NCBI RefSeq assembly: GCF_021462225.1
Contig: NC_061802.1
Coordinates: forward strand, 5,537,859-5,601,858
Direction: 5' to 3'
Source of the DNA: Girardinichthys multiradiatus
Lineage: Eukaryota; Chordata; Actinopteri; Cyprinodontiformes; Goodeidae
DNA: 64,000 nt
The notes under the pieces were generated by a model. That model saw nothing but the letters and a program-made list of their open reading frames with translations. It was not told the origin of the DNA and ran no database searches. The position numbers were made by a program, and so were the translations under genes. Shown in pieces: positions 46,746 through 57,468 of the stretch; position 1 is the stretch's first letter; each line of letters opens with the position of its first letter.

Positions 46746-48288
46746 CTTAAATCTTTTGTGCACATGGAGCAGTTTTGTTGGTCAGATGAGACTTGACACA
46801 TAATGGTACTTTTGGTTTGATAAATGAAGAGATGCAGGGCTGATTCAATCCAGAATTTGCCTCGGTAATATTTGCGACTTTCCTGTCAGCTCTATGAGAT
46901 AAGACCTTACTTCATCCAGTTCTCCACCTGCGTTTGCTCCCTCCATTCTGAACGCAGGTGGAAAACATCGAGCAGAAGCACTTTGGCTTATGGGTCGTGT
47001 AGTTCGTTTGACTCGCATTATAGTATAGGCTTCTTGGAAAAAAACTACACAATGGCAGCGTCGATCCAAGTTTTTTTTTTTTCTTAAAGTTTATAACAAA
47101 GTCTCAGTTTTACATTTCCAAGGACAATTGATCCTAGTTTATTTTCCCTCCTATTGGTTAGCTCCCGCTCCCGTCTGCTCCCGTTCATTTTTTATCCTGT
47201 ACCGTCCCAATCACGTGATCTTTACTGATGCTGTCTCCCGTCCCGCGGGATTCCCGTGGGAATTCCGTGACCCGTGGGACTCCCGAAAAAATGTCAGCCT
47301 CTAGTCCAGACCACTTCCCACAGGACCTCATCGACCTCACCAAAAAGAAGCGTTTGTGGTACTTTGTTGGGGTAGTTGTGTATTTCTCCAGAAATCTACA
47401 GTGAAATTATGAAATACTAATTCTGGTTATAGCGTAGATGACCCTCTAATAAAATCTGAAGAGATTGTGTTGTCGCCTCTCATGGTTTTGGAGAAATACA
47501 TTACTGAAAGTGGGACAAATGCATATAATGGTTGAGCATTTTGAGGTATTTTGACAAGATATTTCTCCAAAACTGTACAGTAAAATATTAAATATTTATT
47601 CTTTTACATAAAACATGAATGTGAAAGTTGTAAAAATGTAATTAATATAAATTTTCTGTAGGTTACCTTTCTGTTTTCCTCATTTTCTCAACCGTTGCCA
47701 GGATCGGCGTCCTTTCTGCTCCATTACCGTAATGCACCTTGTATGCACGACGCTAATCTTTAAGAGAGAGCTGGTGTCAGCTGGCGGAACTGCGTATTTC
47801 TGACTGTCGGCTCCCTTGACTGCAGTTTTCTTATGTACAGCTGATGTCTCCTCACTGAAGCGACGCTGCAGGCCCTGCAGTTCGAGCGGCCGCTTTAGTC
47901 AGTGCTAACCAATAGGGAAACGTCTTACAGCGTTCGTCTTTAGGCCCCGCCCAGGATGTTCATGTTTCCAGCACTCAAAATTCTTTGAGTTCAACTAAAA
48001 ACAGAGAGCGTCACAACCAAAAGAGCGAGAGTCGTAGATTTTTGACATCCGCAAATAAACGTTTCTGCTTTGCAAATAACTTTTTTCTCTTCGTGAGAAA
48101 AAATGAGTTATTTTGATTAAAAAAAAAATTTTCAAACAATTTTTTTTTCTCCAAAAAAAAATATATTCCATAAAAAAAAAAAAAATGTTACAACTCTGAA
48201 AGTTTTGATCACAATTTAATATTTTTTGATTGAGATTAGTTTTTTTTTTATTGAATAATATTGAGACAAATTTACCTCCATAAGTTAC

Positions 48289-50149
48289 ACTATATAAGAA
48301 GGTTTTGTAAAGCACCCTAGAACTCCCTCTGGTGGTTGTTTGTGATATTGTTGGTTATTCTGGGAAAAAGAAAATACGTAGCAGACAGAACCAAGATGGC
48401 GGAACGTAATGTCGGAGAGTCGATAAAGAAAGCTGCTATCAACCTTAATACGTTGTTGTTTTGGACGAGATTTGTATTGGTTAATGTCGAACATAGTAAT
48501 TATCATTGTTTGTGTAACAGTGGTGTGGTAATTTGTACATTTAAGTTATTTGTGAAAACGTTTATTTTAGCTTGCAGTAACCAGCTAATTTGCAATGTTA
48601 GTTAGCTGATGCCATGTTTCGTATATTTCAATTTTACGATGATCAGAGAAGGCAATTGTTAGAGGCCATTCTTAAATAAATCAGCAAAAAGAAAGAGACG
48701 TCTGTTTATTGGAGCATCGTTATCTTGCTGTCTAGCTGGTGAAAATGAGAGAACTCGGGGCGAGGACAGCATAATTGACAAATGACTGATACGTTGTTCA
48801 CACACTCAGCTTTGGCTGTTATGGTATTTAGCTTTGTTTAAACCTTTATTTTGAAAAACAGAGTAGGTTAAGGGCTAAACATTAAAAACATGCTGAGAAA
48901 TACAGTACCTAAACCTTTTAACTATGCAGTTAAATTTAAACAATACTCCTTTTACACAGCAGACTCTTATAAATACAGTTTCCAGAAGCACAAGTGGTTG
49001 ATTGATTGATCTCCAGATGGCCCAAATGGTTGACACTAACTTTACCTGATGCAACGCAATAATACCTAAAAGGAAAGTCCTTCTACTTCAGCAGCTGTCA
49101 ATAAATTCACAGATTAATTTCCACATGGCCCACAATGTTGCCTTGAAGCTTTCATTCCAAAACATTAACCAAGAGGGGATTCTTTGTCACTGTAAATTAC
49201 TCCTTTACTGCAGTGTCTGTTCCATAGGCTCTGCTTTTAACACATCGAGTACATTAGTAAACAATGTTCAGACCTCCCCTCAGTGCTCCGCTCATCCTAT
49301 AAGGCAGTGGACCATTAGATCCAGAAATACTTTATACTGGCTTGAGTAGAAGAGAACATTAACTCTGCACATTGATTTGGAGAGCAAAAGGAGGAGCATG
49401 CAGAGTTATGCATGAGTGTAAAAAATAAAATAACTAATAGCCACACATTTTTACAGTAGTGTGTTCTGAAATCTGACACAGAAACACATCTTGAAACGGA
49501 TTTATTTGCTCGTTAATCATTTTATTTCAATAAATGACTTATGTTATTTATTAAAAACCAATGTGAGCTTTTCAATTGAGCGGCCTTGTTTTTGTAGCAT
49601 AATAGCAGGTCCATTTATGTGCCATGTAAGGAGAAATAACCAGAGACTTCACGTGATATAGAATTAATTCCCTAAAATGGAAAATATGTTTGAGTGAAGA
49701 TTAAATGTTATGAAACCCTTTTCCAAGTGGTTTTATGAGTTTAATTTGGTAAAATGAATGAATTTGGGCTGTAGAATGCAGGATTACAAAATGGCAATGT
49801 GGACATCAGCAACAAACTAAGACTAAACAAGCAAAAGAAAACTTCAACAGAGAGAAAACACAACATGTAAAAAGTTGCTCAGCATATTTTGATAATGCCG
49901 CTTAGATGTGAGACGACCTTATGAATACTGCATGAGATCTTATGACTCCATTAAGTGTGATATATGCAACTTTGAGTCAGCCAGCATGAAATCATACAGT
50001 TTAATGTGACTTAAAGGAGTATTTATCATGTTCACATCAGGCAGTGCAACTATAGGGTGGAGCTGTCAGAAGAGAGGCAACAGCTAAAAAGACTTCTCCT
50101 AAAGACTTCTCAATCATATGGCCTCAGCTGAAAGTTTATTATAGAAAAT
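48289..50149. other. Unclassified flank, no recognisable gene
   Basis: At 48320-48780 an ACCAAGATGGCGGAAC block and GGGGCGAGGACAGC give a locally less AT-rich segment that could be an old LTR-like or regulatory piece. I cannot support either. The rest is featureless, with frames of up to 89 residues. Confidence 0.3.
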
Positions 50150-50187
50150 AACTCACATAACTATTATAGAAAATAGTTATGTGAGTT
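50150..50187. repeat. 16-bp inverted repeat (hairpin)
   Basis: AACTCACATAACTATT and AATAGTTATGTGAGTT flank a short ATAGAA-type loop, overlapping a direct repeat of TTATTATAGAAAATA. It could be a footprint of a small mobile element or a replication-slippage palindrome. Confidence 0.7.
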
Positions 50188-52591
50188 CAGTTTAAACATC
50201 TGAAGCCAACACAAACATGTGAAGCATTTCTGTAGATCTGTAAAATAGAGAGAGGCAATTAATCCATATTGCAATTAATTAATAAAATATACATTCCTGT
50301 CCCACATGAGACAAACATGGACATCTGAAATTTAACAAAACATTTAAACAAACCCAGAGACAATAATTATAATTAGTTTAGATGTTCAAATACCCAACAG
50401 ACTAATCAATCAGCAAGCCATCCCTGGCCTTGATGCTAAAGTGCAGAGTGCTGCCTGCTCCTGTGAGCAGATCATAGGCTGCCATTCACTGATAATAACA
50501 CCACAGGTGAGAGTGATGGAGCAGTGAATGCTGTCGCCAACCTTTTCTCGTCCAGTAGATACCTGCTTGAAAAGCCTTACATAGGGAGATAACCATCTAA
50601 ATAAACCATGTCCACCTGTCTTGCAGAAGCTATTTGCCAAATGCTGCCACATAAATAACACCCAACATTCCAACCATCACAGACAGATTTGTCTAATCAC
50701 AAGCTTACAAACAATGCAAGTGTAGCATTAGTATGTGGTAAAATCATGATGGTGTCATTAAATATAATGTTATTTTTCAAATCTTTAAAATTAGTTTGAA
50801 AGGTACATTTTCCTTGTCAGGGAACCCAAATTCCACTTTTATTAGGGAATGAGAAGAATATATCATAAAAAATATATATGTATTCTCAGAATCACCATGC
50901 TATCACTTTAACTGTAAATTGAATAATTGTGTGAAATCTAGTGAGTTTAAACTGAGTAACCATAGATAAACACTATGGTTTTAGACTTCAGGACTGAGAC
51001 GGTTTGTGGAGTAATTGTTTAAAAAAGAGGTTCTGTTTTCTCCCACTGCAAAATAATTTTAAAGAAAGCGCACAAGAATCATGAACTGTGCGGCACACCA
51101 GGAATACTGTTTTGATCTAGCATCACCTGCGGACTGAAGCACACAGCACAGATGAAGACTTGAGTTATATCTCAACAGGGAGCACTGCTGGTAGATTAGA
51201 TGGCAGATACCTGCTGTGGACCATGTGTTTTATTATGTTTCTTAGACTGAGTTTCTCACTGTCATTAAAAAGGCCATCTATGAGGAAACTGTGTTTCTGG
51301 CCTTATTTTGTTTCACTTCAACTTTGGCTCTCTCTGCTACCATAATTTTGTAGCAAATAACCTTATCCTGTTTTTATCAGTGAAAGCATGATCCAGTTTA
51401 AGTTTTTTTGTGTGGACACCAGGTATTGAAACCATCACTATTTTTCTCATTGAACATATTTCATATAATAGGCCCATAAACAATTAAATATAAAATTCAC
51501 CCTCAAAAACTCAAGTAATCATGCCCAGAATAAAATCAAAATAAATAATTAAGTTTGTTGCACAAGAGTTAAATAAAACAGAATAAGCAAAACATGTTTA
51601 CTGAAATGTATTTATTGCTTTGTAGAAAAGCTTTTTTTTGGCAATGACAACATCAATGCATCTCCAAAGTGGAGAAACTAGTAAAATGCATTACTCAGCT
51701 GTGATTTTCACCCATCCACACAAACTGACTTTAAATCTTGTAGGTTGCAGGGGAATTTTCTGTGCACCCTGATCTTGATTTCTTTCATTAGATTTTTTGT
51801 TAGATTCATTTTGGGTGGCTGCCTGGGCCACCGTAGGAGCTTCGTTTTCTTTCACTGAAACCATTGCAGATTTTTTCTGGCTGTGTGTTTGGGATAGGGG
51901 AGACTGGGTATGGTTATAAAACGTTTTGTTTCATCCCCTGTAACTCATTGATTTTTTTTTGTGTTAAACAATGTTTAGTGTTGGTCAAAAAATGACTTTC
52001 CACCTCAAAATCTGTTTTCTTTCCATACAGTTTGCGCATGCCTTGATACCCACCCTGTGAGATTAAACAGGAAGTAGGTGAAAACTGAAATGACAGTAGT
52101 GTTTTTCCACTGAAGGAACTCTCGTTCGTGAACCGGTTCAGTACGCGTGTATATAATAAAAATATTATGGCAGAAATGATCAAAAAACAAACACAAAAGA
52201 CCAAAACATAAACACTAGTTGACCATGACAAGGTTGGAACTGAGCTGAAAACATGGCTTTTTTTTGTTGATAAACTAGAACTTACTGTTAATTTTTAAGA
52301 CATATTCATGCTCACAGCTACACTTGGGGTTCCTGCACATTTTTCTTTTTTTCTCAGTGTGTTTGTTTGTTTTACTGGCTACAAACCTCCTATGAAATCA
52401 AAACCAGGGATTTCTGATTATCCCTCCAAAACGTCTTTGTTCACGTTACGCCACTGTATAACTACTTTTGTTGGATACCTATGATCATCGCTCTGTGAAA
52501 AGTCGAGTTCTACCAAATCTTCAACTTCCTGGCTGATGTCTTGGGATATTGCTTCAATATTTTCATATAATGTTATTTCCTCATGATACAC
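50188..52591. other. No recognisable gene
   Basis: AT-rich sequence. Frames of 87 residues (50410-50673, minus) and 105 residues (51914-52231, minus) show no conserved motif. The latter begins with a hydrophobic stretch that could mimic a signal or membrane segment, but there is nothing to support it as a gene. Confidence 0.35.
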
Positions 52592-52599
52592 CTATTTTT

Positions 52600-53341
52600 T
52601 CAGCGGCTGGGATGAGGATCAGCTCCTCCAAGTCAGAGGCCATGGTTCTCGACCGGAAAAGGGTGGCTTGTCTTTTTCAGGTTGGAGGGGAGTTCCTGCT
52701 TCAAGTGGAGGAGTTCAAGTATCTCGGGGTCTTGTTCACGAGTGAGGGAAGAATGGAGCGGGAGATCGACAGATGGATCGGTGCAGCTGCTGCAGTAATG
52801 GGGACGCTGTGCCGGTCCGTTGTGGTGAAGAGAGAGATGAGCCGAAAAGCGAAGCTCTCGATTTACCGGTCGGTCTACGTTCCTACCCTCACCTATGGCC
52901 ATGAACTTTGGGTCATGACCGAAAGAACGAGATCCCGGATACAAGCAGCTGAAATGAGCTTCCTCCATAGGGTGGCTGGGCACTCCCTTAGAGATAGGGT
53001 GAGGAGCTCGGCCATCCGGGAGGGGCTCGGAGTAGAGCCACTGCTCCTCCACATCGAGCGGAACCAGTTGAGGTGGCTCGGGCATCTATACCGAATGCCT
53101 CCTGGACACCTTCCTCGGGAGGTGTTCCAGGCACGTCCCACTGGGAGGAGGTCCAGGGGACGGCCCAGGACACGCTGGAGGGACCATGTCTCTCGGCTGG
53201 CCTGGGAACGCCTTGGGCCTCCCCCAGAGGAGCTGGAAGAGGTGTCTGGGGAGAGGGACGTCTGGGCATCTCTGCTGAGTCTGCTGCCCCCGCGACCCGG
53301 TCCCGGATAAAGCGGAAGACGACAAGTACTAGTACGAGCAT
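52600..53341 (+). mobile_element. 5'-truncated Rex3 LINE with target duplication
   Basis: The copy equals 23286-24000 of the full Rex3. It is flanked by the direct repeat CTATTTTT (52592-52599 and 53342-53349). It has an unbroken coding frame from the truncation point to the natural stop at 53310 (C-terminal about 230 residues, including [14 protein letters not shown] and the Arg-rich end). The tail is GACGACAAGTACTAGTACGA. The intact frame and high similarity suggest a recent, dead-on-arrival insertion. Confidence 0.92.
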
Positions 53342-53473
53342 CTATTTTTACGAAGTGGGGCTGATCTGCACATCTCACAACAAAACACTATCATCTCTGG
53401 GACAGAAAGAGAACCTGTCTATATCCTGAACAGTGTTATTGCTGGACATTCCTATAGTATTTATATTTACATA

Positions 53474-53929
53474 TGGAGTTCAAACGAAAATTCAGAATGA
53501 AAGACTCACCCTCGACATCTCCACCTTCCAATGACTTACTTGTGCGTCTCCCGGCCTTCCAATCAGCATCCTGTCCGCCTGATTCATCATCCAATCACCT
53601 TCCGATGCCTTGTTTTTAAAGGACCTTCGGCTGTGTTCCTCCTCGCTTGACAGCTGAGCTCATCCCTCCTCCACCCCACCTCCAACATCTTCCTCCACAT
53701 CTATTCTGGCTTTCTCGCTCCCTGGCCACCAATCCACCACCAGTGTCGGATCAGGGGGAAGACATCTCTAAATCTAAACCTTACAAATGATCATCTTAGC
53801 TCATATCATTCACAGCATTCATGTCTTCTTCCCAGGTCCGAGCGCCAAAGATATAATAATGTGATTTCACATCATTAAAACTTTTCTAATTTCCAACCCT
53901 CTCTTTGTGAGTCTTTTCAGATTGAAATG
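53474..53929. repeat. Unclassified 460-bp repeat, copy 2
   Basis: Partner of 17170-17629, with colinear landmarks throughout: TGGAGTT, AGACTCACC, CCAATCA twice, TTTTTAAAGGACC, CAGCTGAGCTCATCCCTCCT, CAGGGGGAAGACATCTCTAA, CATGTCTTC, GTCCGAGCGCCAAAGA and the GTGAGTCTTTTCAG end. The copies are clearly diverged (many substitutions and small gaps), so the family is not young. Confidence 0.65.
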
Positions 53930-55024
53930 ATTGTTTAATAGATGAGAGCTGCAAGTAGAGACATCTGGAAATTATACCCAAGGAGAGAGAGAAAAAAACT
54001 ATCTTATATGTTTCAGCTATAGGCAACAACATTCAGTTTTTTTTTACAAAAATATAATTTTGTATGGCCTTTTTAATAAACATAATAATAAAATTCCACA
54101 CAAACAGAAGGGCCAACTAGTCACTTCCTCAAGCTGGTTTTTTATAAAGTTTGTGCCGAAATCCTGAAATCTTTATCAAGAAGGCCAAATGAACAGTGTG
54201 TGTCAGGAGGAGGATGAGCAGTGTGTGCAAGTGTCTGTGTGGGTCATTATTCTTGAAGGCAGCTGGTATAGCAGCCGTATCAGTAGCTGTGACTGGAGCG
54301 AACATCTTTTAAAGGTACATGTCTCTGTACATTTGCCTATAAGTGCGTGTGTGTATGTTTTGTGGGTGCGTGTAAGTATATGCACATGCATGGAACATGC
54401 AACTTGAACTTGTGCATTTGTTACCTGTCTACACACCTGCTTTTGTGTTTGTATGTTTGCAATCAATCACCTGAAAATGCCACCTCTCCAGTTTTATATC
54501 AGGCTCAGTATTTGACAGAAGAATGTATAATAAATCTGGTCCAACTGGGTTTTGTATTTTAATCTGTCTAAGAGAATAATCGACTGTATGGAGCCAGATT
54601 CTAATATCTGCTGACAAAAAAGTTAACTCTTGCTTTGTCGTGTACTGTTTTCCATCAGCACTGGGAGCATGTCTTGTGTTACCTCAGAAAACAGCATTCT
54701 GGTTTGTTTAGAGCGGCTATAAATGTTCAACAAATCTGTGCTAAGTAGACTGTAATTTTTAAGTTTCTGGAACCAGAGGCTTTACAGCCTTTATCCTGAG
54801 TATTACATAATACAGGGTACCAGGGTTTGCCTCATTTGGCAACTTTATACACCACTTTATTTATGAGTTTATTTTATTAGGTGTGTGATTCTTTATTATG
54901 AACCAAATATATATCCCACAATGAAATAATAATAAAAAAGATTTTATTATGCTAATCTATGTGGTCTGTTAGTTGGTCAGTGGAAGACAGATTCTAGTTT
55001 CGACACTGACACCATCATTTAAAA
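53930..55024. other. No recognisable gene
   Basis: A GT-rich patch lies around 54190-54440 (imperfect TGTGTG runs). Frames of up to 87 residues there are low-complexity artefacts. Confidence 0.4.
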
Positions 55025-56205
55025 CAGCTCTTGCAAAAGTATTAATACTACTTAAACCTCCATATTTTATGTTGCATAAACTTATTAGATATATTTAATT
55101 TTCATATTATGAGATAGAAAAACTCAAAGTACTGAATCATTTTCAAATAAAAGGAAAATGATACATGCTCTTTAAAGTTTTTCACTTATATTAAGAAAAG
55201 TGTGCAATGGATTTGTATTTAGCTCTCTTTACTTAAAGTGCAACAACAGACTTAGGTTATAAAACAAAATCCCAAGCTCTGGAAATCAGAAGGAGTCATC
55301 AGAAGTTCAATACATCCTCTGAAAGTGAAACAGGTGTTTTTCAACCACAAACCAACCAACACATGGTCATCCTAAACTGACAAGCCAGACAAACAGAGCA
55401 TTAATCAGAGAAACAGCCTGTGGTAGCTCTGGAGGAGCAGCAGAGATCCACAGCCCAGGCGAGAGAATCTGTTGACAATACAGGTATTAGTTGTGCACTC
55501 AACAAATCTCTTTTTGATGGAAGATTTGGAGAAAAATGTCATATGAGACCAAAATTATACTCTCAGCCTACATGTAAAACACTATGTGCGACAGAAAACT
55601 AACACTCTGGACACACTATCTCCACTGTCAAACATGGTGGTGGCAGCATCATACTGTGGGGATGCATTTTATCTGCAAGCACAGGTAAATTGAGGTTGAT
55701 GGTAAAACTGATTTAGCTGAATACAGAATAGACTTAGAAGAAAACCTGTTAGAGGCTACAAAACACTGGGGCAATCTCATTTTCCAGCAGGACAACAACC
55801 CTGAACAAACAGCCAGATCAAAGCATATTCATGTATTGGAATGGCCTAGTCAAAGGCCAGATCTAAATCCACTTGAGATACTTTAAAAACTGATATTCAC
55901 AAAACAAATGCACAAAATCTCAGTCCTTAAATATGCAAAGCTGGTAAAAACATACACCCCAAAGATTTTCAGACTTAATTTCAGGAAAGGATGTATCTAC
56001 AAAGATTTAAAGGGACTTAAAACAAAGGCATAGTACAGTTTTTAGATTATTAGTTATAAAAAAATACAATTGCTATGTATGATTTTTCTTCAACTACACA
56101 ATTATGTGCTACTTTGTGTTGGTCTATCAATTGATTTTATTGATGTTTGTGCCGGTAATATAAACAAATGTAGAAATGTTTATTGGATATGAATAAGGAG
56201 ACCAT
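55025..56205 (+). mobile_element. Decayed Tc1-like transposon, full span
   Basis: The left tip is TCTTGCAAAAGTATTAATAC. Ordered transposase landmarks follow: GCATTAATCAGAGAAACAGC, GCAGCAGAGATCCACAGCCC, CATGGTGGTGGCAGCATCAT, ACTGTGGGGATGCATTTTAT, TTCCAGCAGGACAACAACCC (second Asp region) and GCCAGATCTAAATCCACTTG (third acidic region). The right subterminal ACACAATTATGTGCTACTTT, then TGTTGGTCTATC, is clear. Stops and frameshifts are numerous; the longest frame is 60 residues. Confidence 0.8.
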
Positions 56206-57468
56206 TTTAGCAGTTTCCCGCATTTATTAAAAAGTGCAAACCACTATTTGGAGTTATATGTTTAGTATAATTCTCAGTTGCAAATTTCAAACTTAACTGT
56301 TCAAGCAATGCCATTTACACATGAACTGTGTTTAACTTAAAATCCGCTACTTTGGTTGAGTAATATAACTATATTAGTATTAACTTTTTTTAATTACCGG
56401 TAACTGTTTAATGAACTTTTTGTTAAATACACCGGATAATTTATTAATCTGCAAAATAATGCAAGCTAGTTAAAGCATAGCAAAATAAAGTGACCAATAT
56501 TAACAAATGTAGTTATTGGTCATCTACAGGAAGGTTAAAGATAAGATTTTGTTAGTTTGTAGATTTTCTAATATGCCTGTCTTTGTCATTCATATAATTT
56601 GCTTTTAATTGATTCCTTTTATAATAGAATGCACCAACAAAAAACAGTAAGAAATATTAAAATACATCATTTAAGGACAATTAAACATACAAAATCAGTT
56701 TTCATGTTAATATACTAACAACATTAATGCTTTGCATATGCACATCTTGAAAAGGTCTGTTATAGAAAACATAGGTAAAATATGACATATAATATGACAT
56801 AGGTCAAATGCTACACATGTAGGCATCCTAACAGCCCTTACAGCTCATTTCAAGCCTTGCTCCAGAGCACACAAATGCCATCTCAAGCTCCTGGGCTGAA
56901 GCCAGCATCAATTCTCTGTCCCCACAAGCTTTTACTCTAAACTTTTGCCCTTCACTCCTCAGACTGAGGCAACCAATCACTCCTTTATTCTATTCAGACT
57001 ACTTCCACAGGTATATTGTTTTTCTCCCCAAGCCCCAGTTTCATCTTGAGCATGAGAACTCACCTCCAGCCACACCATAGACTGCACAACGGGGCTCGTC
57101 AGAATTTCTCTCTTTTATTTTGTTCTGTCACTGCTCACTAAACATTTTTCCATAGACCCTTGTCATTTCAGGTCAGGTACAACAGAAAAGGGACAAGAAC
57201 ATTTTTTCTTTTGTTCTGGCTTTTTGTTGAGCTGATGCTGATCTAAAAAATTGTCTTTTTAAATCTTTCCTTCAAAATTGTGCCTAATATTCTTTTTCTT
57301 TTATTGTCTAGTGAGCCACATCATGTTCTAATGTTGGGTGAATTTGTATTCCTATCCTTAAGGGACAATTGTCTAATCTCCATTATCTTTGCATCCAAAC
57401 TAGCAGCACTTTCTCTGGTTTATAAAGTTAATCAAAACCCGTTCAAACCTATCTGAACATGAGACATA
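56206..57468. other. No recognisable gene
   Basis: Very AT-rich, without motifs. Confidence 0.4.

Larger units (their letters stand above)
45369..47303. mobile_element. hAT-like non-autonomous transposon
   Basis: A perfect 8-bp direct repeat GTCCAGAC (45361-45368 and 47304-47311) flanks terminal inverted repeats TAGAGGGTGACA and, on the opposite strand, TAGAGGCTGACA. The 8-bp duplication and TAG-type tips fit hAT. No transposase frame is visible in 1.9 kb. Subterminal parts are rich in CCCGTCCC/CCCGCTCCC motifs. The interior includes a half MITE, an AT-rich inverted repeat and a second inverted-repeat unit around a LINE tail. Confidence 0.82.
45061..47367 (-). mobile_element. LINE reverse-transcriptase fragment inside the palindrome, split by hAT-like element
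   Basis: The pieces 45061-45368 and 47312-47367 join across the hAT-like insertion. The minus strand reads SSDLSWTRNAPRLLKKVQQQ, then ATVESTLCLTMTVWCGNCTG, and CRLIDMDSVLYYT, the C-terminal LINE domain that follows the catalytic core (Rex1/CR1-like by pattern). There is a frameshift near 45250. The fragment is bounded on both sides by the palindrome motif ACTACCCCA/TGGGGTAGT. It is either an insertion at the palindrome centre or cargo caught between the arms. Confidence 0.65.
44430..48282. mobile_element. 3.85-kb palindromic DNA element with long inverted arms
   Basis: The outer tips are TATGGAGGTAAATTTGTCTC and its near-perfect reverse complement, flanked by the direct repeat AGTTAC (44424-44429 and 48283-48288). 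The arms are 44430-45060 and 47368-48282. The right arm has about 280 extra bases (roughly 47455-47735) that the left lacks. Both arms carry GCGGCCGC (a NotI-type palindrome), CTGCAGGGCCTGCAG, CCAATAGGGAAACGTCTTAC and TCAAAGAATTTTGAGTGC. No long frame is present in the arms. The centre holds a LINE fragment and a hAT-like element. It is a foldback or long-TIR non-autonomous transposon; the superfamily is not identified. Confidence 0.8.

Noticed and set aside
51914..52231. 105-residue frame with a hydrophobic N-terminus
   Set aside because: Looks like a membrane segment, but AT-rich DNA readily produces such stretches; there is no second supporting feature.
54189..54440. GT-rich block as a possible minisatellite
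   Set aside because: TGTGTG runs are short and interrupted, with no consistent repeat unit.
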